A DNA stretch of 64,000 bases from Pelobates cultripes (lineage: Eukaryota; Chordata; Amphibia; Anura; Pelobatidae). The notes under the pieces were generated by a model. It searched no databases. It worked only from the letters and a program-made list of their open reading frames with translations, and was not told where the DNA came from. A program made the translations under genes and the position numbers. Location of the stretch: positions 90,992,925 through 91,056,924 of the forward strand of contig OW240921.1 in assembly GCA_933207985.1 (NCBI GenBank), in the 5' to 3' direction. This document shows positions 11,646-21,974 of this stretch, in pieces. Position 1 is the first letter of the stretch, and each line of letters opens with the position of its first letter.

Positions 11646-11805
11646 GGGGCCGCAGTGCACACATATATAGCGTTAATCTCTATATATGTGTGCACATAGC
11701 TAATGTGGGGCCCAGGACGCCCTGAGCAATCCAGGCCCCCCAGGACCGCCGGGCCCATGACAACCGTCATGGTTGTCATGCCCTGATGGTGGGCCTGCAC
11801 ATGGG

Positions 11806-12429
11806 ATTAGGGGGCACCTGCCTTACTAGTGTGGAATAGATTCACTTTGCTATATTATTTTATGGTTCAACTGTATTCCGATTATTGAGAAAATTAGTGG
11901 GTATGCTGTCATATCATGGCACTATATATTCAGCAGATTACATAATAAAAGCATAGTAATAAAAAACAAAATGTTCCCTAAAGGAGGCATACATCATTGC
12001 TTTCTCAATATAAAATTAATGGCAGGACACATAGGAGAGCTATAGTTCCACCTATACAACCTTTTCCTATATACCACACTCCTTCACTAAAAGACACGAA
12101 CCATAAGGAAATCAGCTCCCAACAGGTCACATAATTCCAAACTCAAGATTCTCAGTGCACAGGACCAACCATTGAAAACCGCAACTCCTTCTTCAGTTTG
12201 AGGTATATTTAATTCTACCATCCACAATGGGCTTGCAACATTTTGACCCATACATGTCAAGCATAGGCGATGTGCAAAGCAAGTTCCCTCTGTCCCCATT
12301 TTGGTCTGTTTTGGCATTTTTAAATACCTCTTTAAACGCTTTTTTTTTTTTTTTTTTACAAATTAATATCCTGCCTTCATCAGGCTTAAAATGTGTTTAC
12401 TGCTATTTGTTCACTTGGGAGGGTACTTT
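11806..12429. other. Unique DNA, no gene recognised
   Basis: I see a poly-T run at about 12340-12358 and a TGATGAAGG-type segment nearby on the minus strand, which could be part of an old retroelement tail. There is no recognisable coding frame. Confidence 0.4.
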
Positions 12430-13475
12430 AACCCCTTATTATTATGTATCATTTTGTTCAGGGGAAACAGGGCTTTCATTTCACATCAAATACTGATATA
12501 TGAAACATAATTTTAATTTTTAATATTTCGGGTTTTTTTTAGTTTTGCATGGCAATTTAACTGTGAATGTCATAATACTGTAAGCTTTTACTGCAATAAA
12601 ATGCGCACATTTATATTCAGTAATGTCTCATGAGTACAGGTTTTATTACTTTTTTGTACCGGTTTTATGTTTTTTGATAAGTAACAGGGTCAAATGTAGC
12701 GCATTCCATTGTTCAGTTTATACAGATTGAAATTTGCCAGATTGGTTATTCTGCCTTTGAGACCGTATGGTAGCCCAGAAATGAGAATTACCCCCACAAT
12801 ACCATTTGCAAAAGTAGACAACCCAGGATATTCAATATAGGGTACATCCAGTCTTTTTTAGTAACCACTTGGTCAAATTTAGCGTTCATATTTGTTTGTA
12901 TGTGAAAAATGCAAAAAACAAATATGAAAGTGTGAAATGTGACCAGTGAATGTGACTAAGTGGCTACTAAAAAAGACTGGGCATACCACATTTGCAATAC
13001 CTTGGGTTGTCTACTATTGCAAATGGGACGCCATCCTGGGGGTAATTCTCATTCCTGGGCTACCATACGGTCTCAAAAGCAACTTAGCCAATCTGGCAAA
13101 TTTCAGTGTGAAAAAACTGAAATGGGAAAGCCTTATATTTGACCCTGTAACTTTCTAAAACATCATAAAATGTGTACATGGGAGGTACTGTTTTACTTGG
13201 GAGACTTCGCTGAACACAAATATAAGTGTTTAAAAACTGTAATACCACAACGATGATATCGTCAGTAAAATTGCCGTTTGAATGTGAAAAATGCAAAGAA
13301 AAGGGTACTTTCTCTAACGATATCATTGTTGTGATATGTTTTACTGTTTTGAAACACTAATATTTGTGTTCAATGAAGTCTCTCGAGTATAACAGTGCCC
13401 CCCATGTACAGGTTTTATGGTGTCTTGAAAAGTTACAGGGTTAAATATAGTGCTTGAAAATTAAATTCCCTGGAC
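12430..13475. repeat. Two consecutive fold-back repeats with the same loop motif
   Basis: The first inverted repeat has arms at about 12650-12895 and 12915-13160: for example CCAGTCTTTTTTAGTAACCA at the left faces TGGCTACTAAAAAAGACTGG at the right, and CCGTATGGTAGCCCAG faces CTGGGCTACCATACGG. The second has arms at about 13150-13275 and 13300-13440: CACAACGATGATATCGT faces ACGATATCATTGTTGTG. Both turns contain ATGTGAAAAATGCAAA. No coding capacity is present. This looks like a fold-back DNA element or a compound of two related ones; I cannot name the superfamily. Confidence 0.75.
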
Positions 13476-13477
13476 TT

Positions 13478-13526
<49 letters not shown>
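13478..13526. repeat. (TA)n(GA)n microsatellite
   Basis: A run of TA dinucleotides is followed directly by about 17 GA dinucleotides. A similar smaller TA-GA compound repeat lies at about 13648-13671. Confidence 0.9.
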
Positions 13527-13529
<3 letters not shown>

Positions 13530-13684
13530 TTGATTCTAAATGTATTTTGAAATCAATAGTTAGAACTAAATTACACATATATATCATTTATTTTTTTTAA
13601 ATTTAATTTTTTTTAAATGTATTGATTATTTTTATATTTTTTGTATGTATATATATATATAGAGAGAGAGAGTTAAGGTAATTC

Positions 13685-13756
13685 TAAGTGTATTTTAATA
13701 TTAATATAAATAAAATATTAATATTAAGTTGTATTATTAAAATACACTTAGAATGA
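13685..13756. repeat. Small AT-rich hairpin
   Basis: ATTCTAAGTGTATTTTA at the left is mirrored by TAAAATACACTTAGAAT at the right, with TATTAATAT symmetry between them. It is a short palindromic repeat, possibly a tiny MITE. Confidence 0.7.
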
Positions 13757-13840
13757 TAGTCTATGTGTATGTGTGTTTATATAAAAGTACTTAGATCATC
13801 GGTAAGTATTAAGGACGGAAGGGATGTTCTATGCCATAGA

Positions 13841-14014
13841 AAAGGAGAAAGTAGGGTGAAATTGGAGAAACATTGCACCCGTGTCAAAGGCAAATTCCAT
13901 TGTTGGCTATTAACCCCTTAAGGACCACGGTCCTTAAGGGGTTAATAGCCAACAATGGAATTTGATTTTGACACTTGTGCAATGTTTCTCCCATTTCACC
14001 CTACGTTCTCCTTT
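13841..14014. repeat. Near-perfect fold-back with 86-base arms and 2-base loop
   Basis: The left arm 13841-13926 and right arm 13929-14014 pair with roughly eight mismatches by eye. The centre is AGGACC-AC-GGTCCT within CCCCTTAAGGACC. The centre resembles the ends of the 80-base palindromic MITE at 32441-32520, so this could be two such elements joined tail to tail, or a fold-back made by inverted duplication. Confidence 0.85.
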
Positions 14015-14747
14015 TATTTTAGTACTGTAGTACTATAGTACACATCATCCCCAATACATAGAACAAAAAAAAAAAAGGTATGCTCACTTGCCATGTCAAG
14101 GCAAAACCTCTTAGGTGAGTCCTACACTAGCAATTCACCTTGCTCCTTTGAGCTAAAGGCGAAATCTCTAATGAGACAGAGTTGGGAATTTAGTAAACAC
14201 ATACACACCTTAATAGGGTTTTTTTTTTCTTCTGTGTATTGGGGATGATGTGTATCATAGTCATTGCTGTCAGCGAGGACTAGTGGGAGTTTGAAGGCAG
14301 GGCTTAATTTTGTAATGTGTAATAAATGTACATTCTACATTACCGCTACATTACTTTAGCTGTATAATAACCTGTTAACACACAAATTAACTATAGTATC
14401 CTTAAAAATGTTGCTTATCCCAATACAAGCATACAATGCATTGTTCAAGTGGATTAAATCCCAACAGTATAGAAGAATGCAACAAAACAATCTAATTGTC
14501 ACTTGAAAAAGTGAAAGTGGCTCAGTTCTTATTTATATACAATATGTCTCCAATTAGTATAGATATTAAGTCAATTAAAGTAATATTTAATTCATTAAGG
14601 GTGATTGTACATAGGACGGTGATAGATTATTCTTTATAAAGTGTTTCATTTTAGGCCGAGATGTGTCTTATTACATGGAACAGTATTGACAAGTAGCATA
14701 GCATTGTTACAATTGAGCAACACTAGATAGGAAGTCTCCCATATATT
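14015..14747. other. Unique AT-rich DNA
   Basis: I recognise no gene or terminus here. GGGGATGATGTGTA occurs in both orientations (about 14041-14053 and 14241-14254), which hints at a further degraded fold-back spanning about 14030-14265. Confidence 0.4.
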
Positions 14748-14768
14748 TGGAATTTCTCTTACATTTCT

Positions 14769-17234
14769 TTTTTCCTTAAATCAATTTTTATTGGAATTTT
14801 TATCATTCATGTCACTCTACATTGCAATACTTTTTAATACAGATATCCATTGGCCTACACATCGATTTTGAACATTGGTATCCCATATATAACTACAACG
14901 TATTTATAAAGTGCCATGTGTGGCGTAAACCTCTGTATCAACAGCATATTCACAAATTGTCTTGGGTGGCGTGAACCACTTTTAGTAGAGTTTATACATC
15001 ATCCTGGTTGCTGTTGTTATTGCGATAAAATACCCATGTCAATATATTAAATGTACATTGTTAATTCACAGACCATTGTGTGCGTTCTCACATAACCGGT
15101 AGTTCCACCTAGTTTCGTGCCATATGAGCCTAATCAAGGTCCTTGCTTGAGTGCGCACGTGCCTAGTGTGGCCTCGGACATCCACGTATAATGTTTTTAG
15201 GATATTATCACAGGAATACATTATAACTTTACAAACAAAAACAAAGAACAGAAAATAACCCTGAAACTTCAGGGACATGGTTGGCTTTGCACCTTTGTTC
15301 TATCAACGATTTGTCAATGTCTCGGGACTTCGGTTCCCCTTACCCTTTACCTTTCCCTTTATCTTTTCCCCCTTCCTTCCACCCCTTGCACCCTGTGGTA
15401 TTTGGCTTTTTATGTCATATTATTCCTGCCGTCCTCTAGGGTGAAACCTCACTTGTCGTTGCTCCCATGTTCCCTTCCTGGTCCTCTAGTATCCAGTTTG
15501 TGGGCTCTGCACTCCGTCAGTTTGTCTATCCTCTTTATCCCCATATTCTGCCCATAGTGTGTCCCATTTTTCCCATGTTTTTTCGCATTTCTGACTCGTG
15601 TTGGTTAGGGAATGTGACATTTTTTCATACACTCTTGTCTTGTCAAGTTTTTCTAGTACCATGGTCAATGGTGGGGGCTCTTTTGTTTTCCATAGGGTAG
15701 CTATACATTGTTTTGCGGCTATCAGGACATGGATTATTGCTGCTCTGTTCGGTGTGCTGTAGACCTTCGGGAAGATATGTAGTATATATGGTGCTATGTG
15801 TATGGAAATCTCTTGCCCTGTCAGCTTGGCTAACACCTCTCTTTGATTTGTGTCCAGAAGGGGAGGAGTGCCCCGCAGGACCAAAACATGTGGCTGATTG
15901 AACCCGGTTCGTCCCACATCTCCAGCACCCCTGGGTCGAGTTGGCATAAATTCTGCGGGGTCATGCACTACCTCATCTACACCTTATACGGCCTCTAAGT
16001 GGTCTAAACTTCTACTAGCCGCTTTTGTTTGTTTGTGGTGTGGTGAACTCCTGACCTACCTCTTTTTCCCAATTGACTATGTAGGAGAACTTTTGTGGTC
16101 TCTGTGTGTCCTGTATGGCTCTGTAGCAGGCCGCTAATGGTTTCCTGCTAAGTTTTCCTCCTATGCATAGGCGTTCAAAGTTTCCCATCAGAGAGGGGTC
16201 TGGTGGGGGACCAGGGGTCTCCTGTGCTATATGTTTTACTCTAATGTATGTGAAGAGCTCCCTGTTGGGTAGAGCGATCCTCTCCTGTAACCTCGGGAAC
16301 GGTTGGATTCCTGCCTCCCCAACTAGCTGTGCAAATTGCTGAATTCCCGCCCTTACCCATGACTGAAGCATTAGGCCGTGGTGTAGTATTGTAGGCATTG
16401 TAATGGTGCATACCATAGGGGGTTTCTCAGTGCCAGCAGTGTTTTAGCCCATTTGTTCCACGTATTTAACGATAGGGACGTGGTAGGTAAGGGATTTAGC
16501 ATGTTGGGGTGCCTTTGTGGTGGAACCCACAATAGGGTGAGTATGTCGTGGGGGGCGGTCACCAAGCTTTCCAACGTGTACCACAGTGGGTAATCTGTGG
16601 CGTGTACCATTTGTTAGCGAGAATTGTCTAGATAGAAATCCGGTATTTAATATTTTTGCTGATGGTGCCGTGTATAATGCTATTATAGCTTTTAAGAAGG
16701 CAGCCAGGAAGCCGAATTTTGTAAGGACCTCAGTCATATCCCCAATGTAGCAGGTTGAAGGCCTTTTCTGCATCTAATGCCAGGGAGTGTTATAATGTTT
16801 GCTTCCAACATCTCTGGGGGCACCTGTACTGTTTCCATTATATTATTGAATAGGTCTGTCATGTGAGGTATTAATATGTCCACAAATGTTTGGTAGTACA
16901 TGTTTGAGAAGCCGTCCGGCCCCCGGTGCTTTGTGTTTTGATAATGAACCTAATGCCCTACGTACTTCTTCTTGTGTAACTGGGGCATCTAATTTCACTC
17001 CCTCCTCAATTGTTAAGCGTGGCAGTTGCACCTGCTCTAGGAACCTTTGTATTTCAGTACTATAGGGTTGTAGCAACGTGGTGTCTTTATTTAGGTTATA
17101 TAGTTTTTCATAGTATTCCGCGAATGCGTTCAAGATACTGTTTGGGTTTGTTATTTTCTCCCCCTGCTGTGATTTTGTTTTGAGCTTATTTCTGTTTTAG
17201 TTTAGCTGCCAGTAGTTTACCTGCCCTGTTACCC
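14769..17234 (-). mobile_element. 5'-truncated L1 retrotransposon on the minus strand
   Basis: The insert is flanked by a 21-base direct repeat with one mismatch, starting TGGAATTTCTCTTAC (14748-14768 and 17235-17255). It has a short T-run at its left edge, as expected for a poly-A tail on the minus strand. It carries degenerate pieces of ORF2 from the start of the reverse-transcriptase domain to the C-terminus, and then a 3' UTR (14769-15480). ORF1 and the endonuclease are missing, the usual outcome of incomplete reverse transcription. Confidence 0.85.
15486..17133 (-). pseudogene. L1 ORF2 remnant (reverse transcriptase to C-terminus)
   Basis: Read on the minus strand, the pieces come in the correct order for L1 ORF2. 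17133-16843 contains FAEYYEKLYN and SLSKHKAPG, the region leading into the reverse transcriptase. 16773-16444 contains FLSRQFSLTNGTRH, a counterpart of the conserved L1 block ending in GTRQG. 16416-16015 contains LPNRELFTYIRVKH, typical of the thumb/C-terminal part. 15968-15486 contains the last part of the protein with LAKLTGQEI. Several frame changes and stops separate these pieces, so no working protein can be made. The catalytic FADD-type box was not found and is probably lost. Confidence 0.8.
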
Positions 17235-17289
17235 TGGAATTTCTCTTACGTTTCTAATTATAATTTCACCTAGAAATAAACTGCAAACA

Positions 17290-17477
17290 GGGTTATTTAC
17301 CAAAGTGAGAATTCAAAGTGAATTCAATGTGATTTTCAAATATAAGTCTGGAAATAGCCGAGTTTGACAAACTCTCCTACTCAATAATGCTGTCAGTTTA
17401 GCTATTTTGTCTAAAATTGGAAATCTGCTTTGAATTCACTTTGAATCCCTAGTAATTCTCACGTTAGTGAATAACTC
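17290..17477. mobile_element. MITE with GGGTTATT...AATAACTC ends
   Basis: Inverted ends GGGTTATTTACCAAAGTGAG and, from the right on the minus strand, GAGTTATTCACTAACGTGAG enclose matching AATTCAAAGTGAATTC / GAATTCACTTTGAATC stems. Related copies lie at 48562-48727 and 49944-50109, and part of one at about 23040-23106. It is non-coding; the superfamily is unknown to me. Confidence 0.75.
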
Positions 17478-18772
17478 TTTTTAAAAATAAATAAATGTTA
17501 ATATTCTTTATTTTAGGCAGTGCATAGTATAACAGACTTGGTGGTTCAAACATTTCACAGGTGTATACATAGCAATGTTAAAATGCTAGCAGAATAGGAA
17601 ATGTTTATGGTGCTTCACTTATTTATAATAAAACGAGAGAGTACAGACAAGGCACAGCTCTATTATAAGTAAAACAGAGTGAGTTTGGAAGCTTCAGAAC
17701 TATAGAAATGTGGGCTAGTACAAGAAACAGATACCACTGAATAAGACAGGTTGTAGAGCAGATAGGCTTCCGTAGGAGGATGTATCAGATATAGGCATAG
17801 CTTTCATGCATATCAAGAGAACATCACTATGTGTATAACTCTCATTAAAGTCCTATCTATATGCCAAACTGCTAGTAGTCAGACACTAAATATAGGGCAA
17901 TGTCTTCGAACCTTAGGTTCTCCAGCTGTTTTACCATCTGGCTGGCTTAGAGCCATGGGAAATGTAGTCACCAAAATCTGGAGGGACGATCTTTACTGTC
18001 ATTAATAGGACAGGATCTAGATACGCATCTGTTGCCCAACTACCACTCCCATGATGCTTTGCTCTGCTTAGAAACCTAGAGTAGACAAGGTAACTGTACC
18101 AGCAGCTGTGGGTCTGTCACTCTCATGATCCAAGCCAAGGGTTACCTGATAATCATGGGAGTTGCAGATCAAAAACAGCTAAAGAGCTACTTTTTTGGCT
18201 TCGCTTTTAGTACATTCATCTCCTTTCCGATCTTTCAGATAAATTACCCATAATTCTCTACCTCTCCTCATCTTACAACCAGGCTTGTTAACACATGCAG
18301 TACCATCCCAGCCCGTTGCATTCACTTCATACTTGGGAGAGTTTTTCTAAAAATCTACTGCTGACAGATGAAGAGTAGGCCTCGTGCCAGTTTCCCATGA
18401 AACAATAACCTCATGCATACCACATTTAACTGTGCCCAGCCCAACCTACCACACCAGGCACAAAAAGCATTGGAAGTTGTGTCAGAATGTCAGAAGGCCA
18501 ACAGAAATCAAATAATTGGAATGATGTGCAATAGAACAAAGCTATAAAGCTACACCTTATCTTTAACAATTCAATGTCTCTAGCCATTAAATTATGAGTG
18601 CATCTTGTTTTAGTTATCATTTCTAACTATTCAGCATAATAAACAGCTGGCTAAGCTATGTCTGTGCATATTCTTTAAACTTTATGCTCTGTAAAAATGT
18701 TTCCTTTTTAGTTAAAGAATGGCAGCATTGAAAACTAGATTACCCCAACACCATTTTGTAAAACGTGCACTC
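17478..18772. other. Unique DNA, no gene recognised
   Basis: The composition is mixed and AT-rich. I see no domain-bearing frame and no transposon terminus. Confidence 0.45.
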
Positions 18773-19084
18773 AAAGGGACACCCTAAGCCACAAAACAAC
18801 TTAAGCTTAATGAAGCAGTTTTAGTGTATAAGTTATGCCTCTGATGACTCTTTGATTATGTCTTTGCAACCCTCGTTACACCTCCCCTGACTGTGACTAT
18901 AAAGTTTGATCAATTTGTATAGTATATTGCTGTTAAAATCAAATAGATGCCTATTTTTTCTTCATGTGTATGCCCACTCCTGATTAAACATAGAATTATT
19001 TAAAAAGTACATTAGGTGTTAAAACAGAATTGGAGATTACACCATTGTAAAACAAGTTTTGTTAACCTTTCTTTCAAAATGTAT
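18773..19084 (+). mobile_element. Degenerate copy of the GGACACTATAG MITE family
   Basis: AAAGGGACACCCTAAGCCAC followed by CTTAAGCTTAATGAAGCAG and AGTGTATAAGTTATGCCTCTG matches the left half of the element at 6555 in the same order. The right half is too diverged to delimit, so the end is approximate. Confidence 0.55.
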
Positions 19085-19250
19085 ATTAAAGGACCCAGTT
19101 AAGCCAAGGCAAGGCCAGGGCACACAATGCAAATGAGGATGAGACAGAAACATTGTTTTAGTTCCTCCTTTCCAGTAACTATGTTCAATAGCAAAAAAAG
19201 TACCACATTTTGTCACAATGATTGACAGGTAGCTAAGATGGAGGCACCCA
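19085..19250 (+). repeat. Dispersed repeat, copy 1 (GGCACACAATGCAAATGA family)
   Basis: The segment with CCAGGGCACACAATGCAAATGA, then ATGATTGACAGG and AAGATGGAGGC, matches about 32640-32800 in the same order (CCAGGGCATATAATGCAAATGA, ATGATTAACAGG, AAGATGGAGGC). It begins at TTAAAGGACCC, so it may be a further TTAA MITE family. The right end is not visible. Confidence 0.5.
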
Positions 19251-20351
19251 GTTTCTAAATAGATGTGTGTTTTTTTTAAATTACATTTTATTTTTCAGAC
19301 TTCACAAGATAATAATTGCAATAAATTCAATATATGTATGTCTCCTCTCTAGTTCCTATAATTTTTTACAGTGCATGTGAACCATCTTGACTGTTACAAA
19401 ATACTTTTTCATTATCTCTACAGGATTAACATAAGTATTTCGACTCAAAGATTTATCGCTTCTATTTCCGGATTATTGTTTGTATCACACATAAAAAAAA
19501 AAAAAGAAATCTCACAAAAACGGAAGTTCATGGTATATTATTTGACTAATATACGACGACACCTTTGTGACTCAAAAGTCCCTGCAAGAGAATGAGCAGA
19601 AATTTAGGGCATTTGTCATGTATGTTTAAATTAAAAACAATGATATTACACATTAAGCGTTTGAGGTTTGGTGTGGGAACTTCGTACATTAAACAAATCA
19701 TTATACCAAACCCTGACAAACAGCAGCCGAGAGCTTTTGAACTCGAACGATCAGAAGATTTCTGCACACCATCATTCAGTCCTGATTTTGATACCATGTG
19801 CTCTTGTTCATGTCCCTTCGTGGTACCATAGCACTTCCGATACTCACTGCTAGCTATACTTAAGTAACTTTTAATTTGACTTGAAAAGAAAACACCTTTT
19901 ATTCTTTCTTCTTAATCATGTGTTGAAGACGTTTTCATGACAGTCTTTTCAAAGTTGACGTACAACACCAAAAAAATGTATCCTAACTGAAATGTGCAAA
20001 CCAATTAGCACAAAAGGCTGTTGAACTGTTTTGCGGTTTAGAACATCTCAAGAAGAAGAAGAATTTTATATGTGCTCATGAGTTATAATGATGGTCAGAA
20101 TATGCTACAAAAATATTATCGATAAACAGCAGAGTGGTTAAGTCTTAACTGTTTTGCAACCAATGCAAGATCCCATCGAAACATATTGCTATTAAATTGG
20201 AATGAAAGTGTAAATATCCAACACAAAAAAATAGAAACATTTTTATTTTACCATTTTAAGAAATTATTGCAAAAGCATACTTTTAATTCCTTTTGTTGCT
20301 AGTTATATGCTATATATTTAATTAAAAATTGTGCTCCAATCCAGGGTTTAG
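19251..20351. other. Unique AT-rich DNA
   Basis: No recognised feature. The overlapping short frames at 19546-19853 on both strands have no domain that I can identify, and I treat them as chance. Confidence 0.45.
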
Positions 20352-20355
20352 TTAA

Positions 20356-20912
20356 AGGGACACTCCAGGCACCCAGACCACTTCTGCCCATTGGAGTGGT
20401 CTGGGTGCCAACTCCCACTACCCTTAACCCTGCAGCTGTAAATATTGCAGTTTTCATAAACTGCAATAATTACATTGCGGGGTTAACTCCTACATTGCAG
20501 GGTTAACTGTCTACTAGACAGCCACTAGAGGGCACTTCTTGGTTTACAGCACAGGTCTGTGCTATAGCGTCGCTGGACGGCCTCACGCTATGTGAGGACC
20601 TTCCACGTCTCTAAAATCCCCATAGGAAAGCATTGAAAGCATTTTCAATGCTTTCCTATAGAGAGTGCTAATGCGTGTGCGCGGCAATGCTGCGCATGCG
20701 CACTAGGTCTCCCCCGCCGCTTGCCGCGCATGCGTAATCGGTCTCCCCCGCCGGATGAACCCTAAACAAGCGCCGAGGGACATCGGCGCTTGTCGCAGGT
20801 ATGTCACTGAAGGGGTTCTAACCCCTTCAGCAACATGGGATGGGGGGTGGGAGGGAGAGGGGACCTGCAGTGCCAGGAAAATGGTTTGTTTTCCTGGCAC
20901 TGGAGTGTCCCT
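20356..20912. mobile_element. TTAA-flanked MITE, family AGGGACACTCCAGGCACC
   Basis: The 557-base element has inverted ends AGGGACACTCCA...TGGAGTGTCCCT, bounded by TTAA on both sides (20352-20355 and 20913-20916). Interior stems include GCACCCAGACCACTTC facing GAGTGGTCTGGGTGC, and GCATTGAAAGCATTTTCAATGC. Codons are not organised into a gene. An interior piece of the same family lies at about 36615-36780. TTAA duplication points to piggyBac-type mobilisation. Confidence 0.8.
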
Positions 20913-21874
20913 TTAATAACAGTTGTTGTAGGAAAGAAACTGGATATTCTCAGGTATGCCTGATACTTGCTTTTAAAAACACAGGAACAAAGCATAAAAA
21001 GTACTCAGCATTACAATTTTACAATATAGTTGGATTTCATAATTCCAAATATGTTGCCCAAAGATCAAATGCTGAAATGTCAATATGAGTCCAAGATTGG
21101 ATTTCAGCATAAGAATAGGTTGTATCAACAAGATTTTGTAAAGGAACTGCTCATCAAATCTAAACGTGACACTAATCAGTTTCTCTGATTAAGACCACCT
21201 CCTTCTTTAGATAATAAACATGTAATATGAGAAATTCTTAAGAAAGGTGCTCTATTCCAGTGTTCTGTAATCTGTCAAAGCAGAGACTTTATATATCTCT
21301 GGCTTGGATAGATGAAATGAGTTGTATGTGACATCGGAGAATGGTACACTACATGGAAATGGCCTCAAGCGACATGGATCGTTCATGGGCTGAGATTCAA
21401 AACACCCTGCTTCATTTGTAAACTTGATAAAGATACGAAAACGTAAGACAGGTGATCCACCAGTCATGTTTACAAATGTAATACATATCTACTCTATTTA
21501 CTTTGTAAAAAAAAATAGTCAGTAACAATATCTTGACTTCATTGTTTAATATCAACGCGTTCTGCAGTACTAAACAAAAAACACTGCTAATAGTGTTAAA
21601 AGGCCCAATGCTTTATGTAGAGTGTGGTCAGCTGTACTATGTGAGGGTCAGATAAACTAAGTCTTGGACAGTTAATAGGTCAACTCTGAACGACTCAGGG
21701 AAAGCTTAACGTCACTTCGCGAGAGATGAAAGCAGTATACACACCAGCTGGAGGATGTATGAGTTCCAATGAGCTTGGTAAAATTGTAGGATATGTTGGC
21801 TAGAACATACAATGAGGTATAAGAACTGGTAAGCTAAATTACCTGTAACTGTCCCTTGATAATGTATATATTTG
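20913..21874. other. Unique DNA, no gene recognised
   Basis: I see no conserved frame or terminus. Around 21100-21250 there is ordinary AT-rich sequence only. Confidence 0.45.
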
Positions 21875-21974
21875 CATCTACTATATCCTTCAAACTACAT
21901 GTCTCTATTTACCATATATATATATAAATATATATAGTAAATAGAGACATGTAGTTTAATGGATATAGTAGATG
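21875..21974. repeat. 100-base AT-rich hairpin
   Basis: CATCTACTATATCC...ACTACATGTCTCTATTTA at the left is mirrored almost perfectly by TAAATAGAGACATGTAGT...GGATATAGTAGATG at the right, with a short (TA)n loop. By eye there are two mismatches near the arm middle. It may be a tiny MITE or the source of a hairpin transcript. Confidence 0.8.

Larger units (their letters stand above)
9889..11797. mobile_element. Non-autonomous hAT-like element with minisatellite core (copy A)
   Basis: The 1,909-base element is flanked by a perfect 8-base duplication, CACATGGG (9881-9888 and 11798-11805). Its ends are inverted repeats: CAGGGCTGCCATCAG at the left and, read on the minus strand, CAGGCCCACCATCAG at the right. 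An 8-base duplication and CAG-starting ends are the hallmark of hAT transposons. There is no transposase. Inside, in order, are a short GC-rich left part, a GT-rich minisatellite (about 10010-11270), and a GC-rich right part with a large hairpin (11436-11645). The same plan recurs at 36973-39268. Confidence 0.8.

Noticed and set aside
11394..11800. Mirror-image open frames on both strands as genes
   Set aside because: They arise from the 85-base-arm hairpin, so the same words are read on both strands.
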